Source: an uncultured Solirubrobacterales bacterium
GTDB lineage: Bacteria > Actinomycetota > Thermoleophilia > Solirubrobacterales > Solirubrobacteraceae
Reading direction: 5' to 3'
Assembly: GCA_903830015.1 (NCBI GenBank)
Contig: CAIKSH010000363.1
Location: forward strand, 1-8,317
DNA: 8,317 bases
The translations under genes were made by a program, and so were the position numbers. Shown one piece after another: positions 6,320-8,317 of the stretch. Each line of letters starts with the position of its first letter. The first letter of the stretch is position 1. Under the pieces are notes generated by a model, which was given only the letters and a program-made list of their open reading frames with translations, was not told where the DNA came from and ran no database searches.

Positions 6320-7486
6320 ATGGAAGCAGCCGACGTGGTCGTCAGCCTGCGCGAGGTCGCCGGGGGGCCCGAGCTCCTCGAGCTCGCCGACGCCCACGGC
6401 GGCATCTGGCTCGTCGGCGGCGCGGTCCGCGATCTCCTGCTCGGGCGATCCCCCGGGGAGCTCGACGTGGTCGTCGAGGGAGACGTGGGGGAGGTCGCCG
6501 GCCGCCTGGGTGAGCCGGTGCTCCACGAGCGCTTCGGCACGGCCACCGTCCAGGGCGACGGCTTTGCGATCGACCTCGCCGCCCCGCGCACTGAGAGCTA
6601 CCCGGCTCCGGGCGCCCTGCCCGAGGTAGCTCCGGCGACCCTGGCCGAGGACATCGAGCGCCGCGACTTCACAATCAACGCGATCGCCGTGCGCCTGCCG
6701 GATGGCGAGGTGCTCGCCGAGCCCCGGGCCCTCGCCGACCTTCAGTCGGGAACCCTGCGGGTCCTGCATCCCGGCTCGTTCGAGGACGATCCGACGCGGG
6801 TATGGAGGATGGCCCGCTACGCCGGTCGGCTGGGCTTCCGGCCCGACGAGGAGACCGCCGCGCTGGCGGCACAGGCCGGCCCGGGCCAGACCAGTGGCGA
6901 GCGGATCGGCAACGAGCTGCGGCTGATCCTCGCCGAGGACGACCCTTCTGCCGCCCTGGAGGCCCTGGCCGAGTACTGCCCGCAGGCCCTGCCGGCCGGC
7001 TTCAGCTGCCGTCCGGAGCGCCTGGCGCCGGCCCTCGAGCTGCTCCCGGCCGACGGTCGCCGGGACCTGCTCGTCCTGGCCGCCTGCGTGGCCGCCATGG
7101 ATACCGCGACCCTCCAGCGCTGGCTCGACGACCTGGCCTTCCCGGCCGCCGACCGCGACCTGGTCGTCGCCTCCTCGCGCTGGGTCACCGGCGAGCCGCT
7201 CCGCGCGGCGCAGGGACGGGCGGCGGTGCTGCGCGCCGCCCGGGGCGCCCCGGTGGAGGCAGTCGCCCTGGCCGGGGGCGATAACGCCGCGCTCTGGCTC
7301 GAAGAGCTGCGCCACCTGGAGCTCGAGATCGGTGGCGACGACCTGATCGCCGCGGGGCTCGAGCCGGGGCCGCAGGTCGGGGCGGCCCTGGAGCGTGCGC
7401 TGGAGGCCAAGGCGGAAGGGCGGTGCTCTGGCCGGGAAGAGGAGCTCGCGGCGGCGCTCGAGGGTGCCGGCGGCACGGGAGCGTGA
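6320..7486 (+). CDS. cca: Class II tRNA nucleotidyltransferase / poly(A) polymerase family protein (CCA-adding enzyme)
   Basis: Expected to add or repair the 3' CCA end of tRNAs using CTP and ATP, without a nucleic acid template. The 388-aa product shows the class II order: WLVGGAVRDLLLGR (30-43) with the nucleotidyltransferase glycines, then ELDVVVEGD (47-55) where the metal-binding pair should be. A third carboxylate is likely Asp85 in FAIDLAAPR. RRDFTINAIAV (114-124) and SFEDDPTRVWRMARYAGRLGF (starting at 153) carry the base-recognition residues, followed by SGERIGNELRLIL (192-204). A C-terminal DLIAAGLEPGPQVG (341-354) matches the tail motif of many bacterial family members. No HD phosphohydrolase domain is seen. 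The first metal ligand is Glu47 rather than the usual Asp. Whether it makes the full CCA, only CC or only A, or poly(A), cannot be read from the sequence. The ATG at 6320 is the first in-frame start before the fold; a GTG five codons later is possible. Confidence 0.88.
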   Translation: MEAADVVVSLREVAGGPELLELADAHGGIWLVGGAVRDLLLGRSPGELDVVVEGDVGEVAGRLGEPVLHERFGTATVQGDGFAIDLAAPRTESYPAPGALPEVAPATLAEDIERRDFTINAIAVRLPDGEVLAEPRALADLQSGTLRVLHPGSFEDDPTRVWRMARYAGRLGFRPDEETAALAAQAGPGQTSGERIGNELRLILAEDDPSAALEALAEYCPQALPAGFSCRPERLAPALELLPADGRRDLLVLAACVAAMDTATLQRWLDDLAFPAADRDLVVASSRWVTGEPLRAAQGRAAVLRAARGAPVEAVALAGGDNAALWLEELRHLELEIGGDDLIAAGLEPGPQVGAALERALEAKAEGRCSGREEELAAALEGAGGTGA

Positions 7487-8184
7487 CGGCGGTGGCGGCC
7501 CAGGTGACAGAGGCCGGCGACGACACCGGGCTCGGGGTGACCGTGGAGGGGGGCGCCTGCTGGTTTACCGCCATCCCGGCCGGCGACTTCACCGACCCGA
7601 CGCCCTCCCAGCTCGAGGGCCTGGCCGCCGGGCTGGGGCTGGCCGGGCGCACGTTCTCCCGGTCAACCCAGGTACACGCCACCGACGTACGGGTGGTCCT
7701 GTCGCCGGCCGAGGCGGTCCCGGGCGAAGAGCACGACGGCCAGGTGACCACCTCCCGCGAGGTGGTCTGTGCCGTGCGAATCGCCGACTGCCTTCCTGTT
7801 GCGCTCTTCTCGCCGTCGGCGGCCGGAGTGATTCACGCCGGGTGGCGCGGCCTGGCCGCCGGGGTGCTGGCCGAAGGGGTCGGCGCCATGGAGCGTGCCG
7901 GCGGCGGCCCGGTGAGCGCGGTAATCGGGCCTGGGGCCCACGCCTGCTGTTACGAAGCCGGCGACGAGGTCCATCGCGCCTTCGCCGGCCTGGGAGGGCA
8001 GGCGCGCTCGGGCACCAGCGCCGACCTGCCGTGGGTCGCGGGTGAGCAGCTGCGGCGGCTCGGGGTCGGCGTGGTGGCGCAGGTGGGAGGCTGCACGATC
8101 TGTACGCCCGGCCCGCTCTGGCACTCTCACCGCCGCGACGGCCCGAACGCGGGAAGATCCCTGGCCCTGGCATGGCGGAGCTGA
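7483..8184 (+). CDS. pgeF: Peptidoglycan editing factor PgeF (YfiH/laccase-domain, DUF152 family)
   Basis: Family members include E. coli YfiH/PgeF, which prevents L-Ser misincorporation into the peptidoglycan stem. Relatives such as FAMIN/LACC1 have purine nucleoside activities, and older annotations call them polyphenol oxidases. The 233-aa product has the His-Cys-His metal site: His65 in TQVHATDV, Cys103 in IADCLPV and His118 in HAGWRGLAAGV. Other signatures are VIGPGAHACCYEAGDEV (147-163) and the C-terminal CTICTPGPLWHSHRRDG (204-220), ending in GRSLALAWRS. The GTG at 7483 overlaps the cca stop as GTGA, like most junctions here. GTGs at 7492 and 7504 are possible; a GGGAG at 7477-7481 is too close to 7483 but ten bases before 7492. 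An in-frame ATG at 7423 is rejected because it would add arginine/glycine-rich cca shadow sequence. Its 3' end overlaps the yggS start by 13 bases. Confidence 0.92.
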   Translation: MTAVAAQVTEAGDDTGLGVTVEGGACWFTAIPAGDFTDPTPSQLEGLAAGLGLAGRTFSRSTQVHATDVRVVLSPAEAVPGEEHDGQVTTSREVVCAVRIADCLPVALFSPSAAGVIHAGWRGLAAGVLAEGVGAMERAGGGPVSAVIGPGAHACCYEAGDEVHRAFAGLGGQARSGTSADLPWVAGEQLRRLGVGVVAQVGGCTICTPGPLWHSHRRDGPNAGRSLALAWRS

Positions 8185-8317
8185 TCGAACAGATAGAGCC
8201 CGAGCGGGTGCGCGCGGCGATGGAGGAGGTTCGCGGCGAGATCGCCGAGGCATGCCTGCGCTCGAGACGCGACCCGTCGCAGGTCGAGGTGGTCACCGCC
8301 TCGAAGTACGTCGCCCC
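8172..8317 (+). CDS. yggS: YggS-family pyridoxal phosphate homeostasis protein, N-terminal part (cut by window end)
   Basis: Only 48 codons are present before the window ends. The visible protein has a leading helix with ERVRAAMEEVRGEIAEAC, then RRDPSQVEVVTASKYVA. This matches the YggS/YBL036C/PROSC family start, in which a helix and a (G/R)RDP..V.L(V)AVSK strand lead to the PLP-binding lysine, here Lys45. These small alanine-racemase-fold proteins bind PLP and keep its free level in balance; they are not known to catalyse a reaction. The ATG at 8172 overlaps the pgeF stop by 13 bases; a later ATG at 8220 (Met17) would remove the overlap but cut into the first helix. The pgeF-yggS pairing is a well-known arrangement next to division genes such as ftsZ and sepF, which supports the call despite the short fragment. 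Confidence 0.85.
   Translation, partial: MAELIEQIEPERVRAAMEEVRGEIAEACLRSRRDPSQVEVVTASKYVA

Noticed and set aside
6295..6320. A -10-like GATCAT at 6308-6313 before the cca start
   Set aside because: It lacks the first T of TAnnnT, has no visible -35 partner, and such six-base matches arise by chance.
6314..7315. Open extension of the propeller gene for 334 codons on the - strand
   Set aside because: It is fully antisense to the tRNA nucleotidyltransferase gene and shows no domain. A charged-then-hydrophobic anchor marks the real start at 6313.
7423..7482. An earlier ATG start for pgeF
   Set aside because: It would add about 20 arginine/glycine-rich residues read from the cca tail in another frame. 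The GTGA overlap at 7483 fits the pattern of the other junctions.
1..8317. Defence, phage, transposon or CRISPR system
   Set aside because: Every gene but one belongs to a known housekeeping family, there are no spaced short repeats or transposase motifs, and composition looks uniform across the window.

Overview
This is an 8.3 kb, GC-rich (roughly 70% by eye), almost gap-free stretch of a bacterial chromosome. It carries nine protein genes: eight complete and one cut by the right edge. I see no RNA genes, mobile elements, CRISPR arrays or phage genes. Everything recognisable is a housekeeping gene. I looked for a new system and did not find one; the points of interest are details of individual proteins and of how the genes are packed.

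Likely organism: a deep-branching actinobacterium, possibly class Thermoleophilia (inference). The GC content, frequent GTG starts, stop/start overlaps, a MurA with Asp at the catalytic Cys position, and a pgeF-yggS pair all fit Actinobacteria. However, a short HisG (212 aa) with a HisZ regulatory subunit, and a HisA without the PriA-type arginine, do not fit the better-known Actinomycetia such as Streptomyces and Mycobacterium.

Layout. (1) Positions 3-5043, + strand: murA, hisZ, hisG, hisH, hisA, hisF. Each stop codon overlaps the next start by 1 or 4 bases, so this reads as one translationally coupled operon. It joins the first committed step of peptidoglycan synthesis to a partial histidine set: HisZ/HisG make phosphoribosyl-ATP, HisA isomerises ProFAR, and HisH/HisF form imidazole-glycerol phosphate plus AICAR. 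hisD, hisC, hisB, hisI and hisE are not here and must lie elsewhere if the pathway is complete. (2) Positions 5048-6313, - strand: a membrane-anchored PQQ-type beta-propeller protein, convergent with hisF. The two stop codons are 4 bases apart and lie inside a 12-bp perfect palindrome. (3) Positions 6320-8317, + strand: a class II tRNA nucleotidyltransferase (CCA-adding family), then pgeF, then the first 48 codons of a YggS-family PLP-homeostasis gene. The start codons of the propeller gene and the tRNA gene are only 6 bases apart, so their promoters must lie inside each other's coding regions, or the transcripts are leaderless.

Non-coding DNA between genes totals about 10 bases. No convincing promoter, riboswitch or intrinsic terminator is visible.
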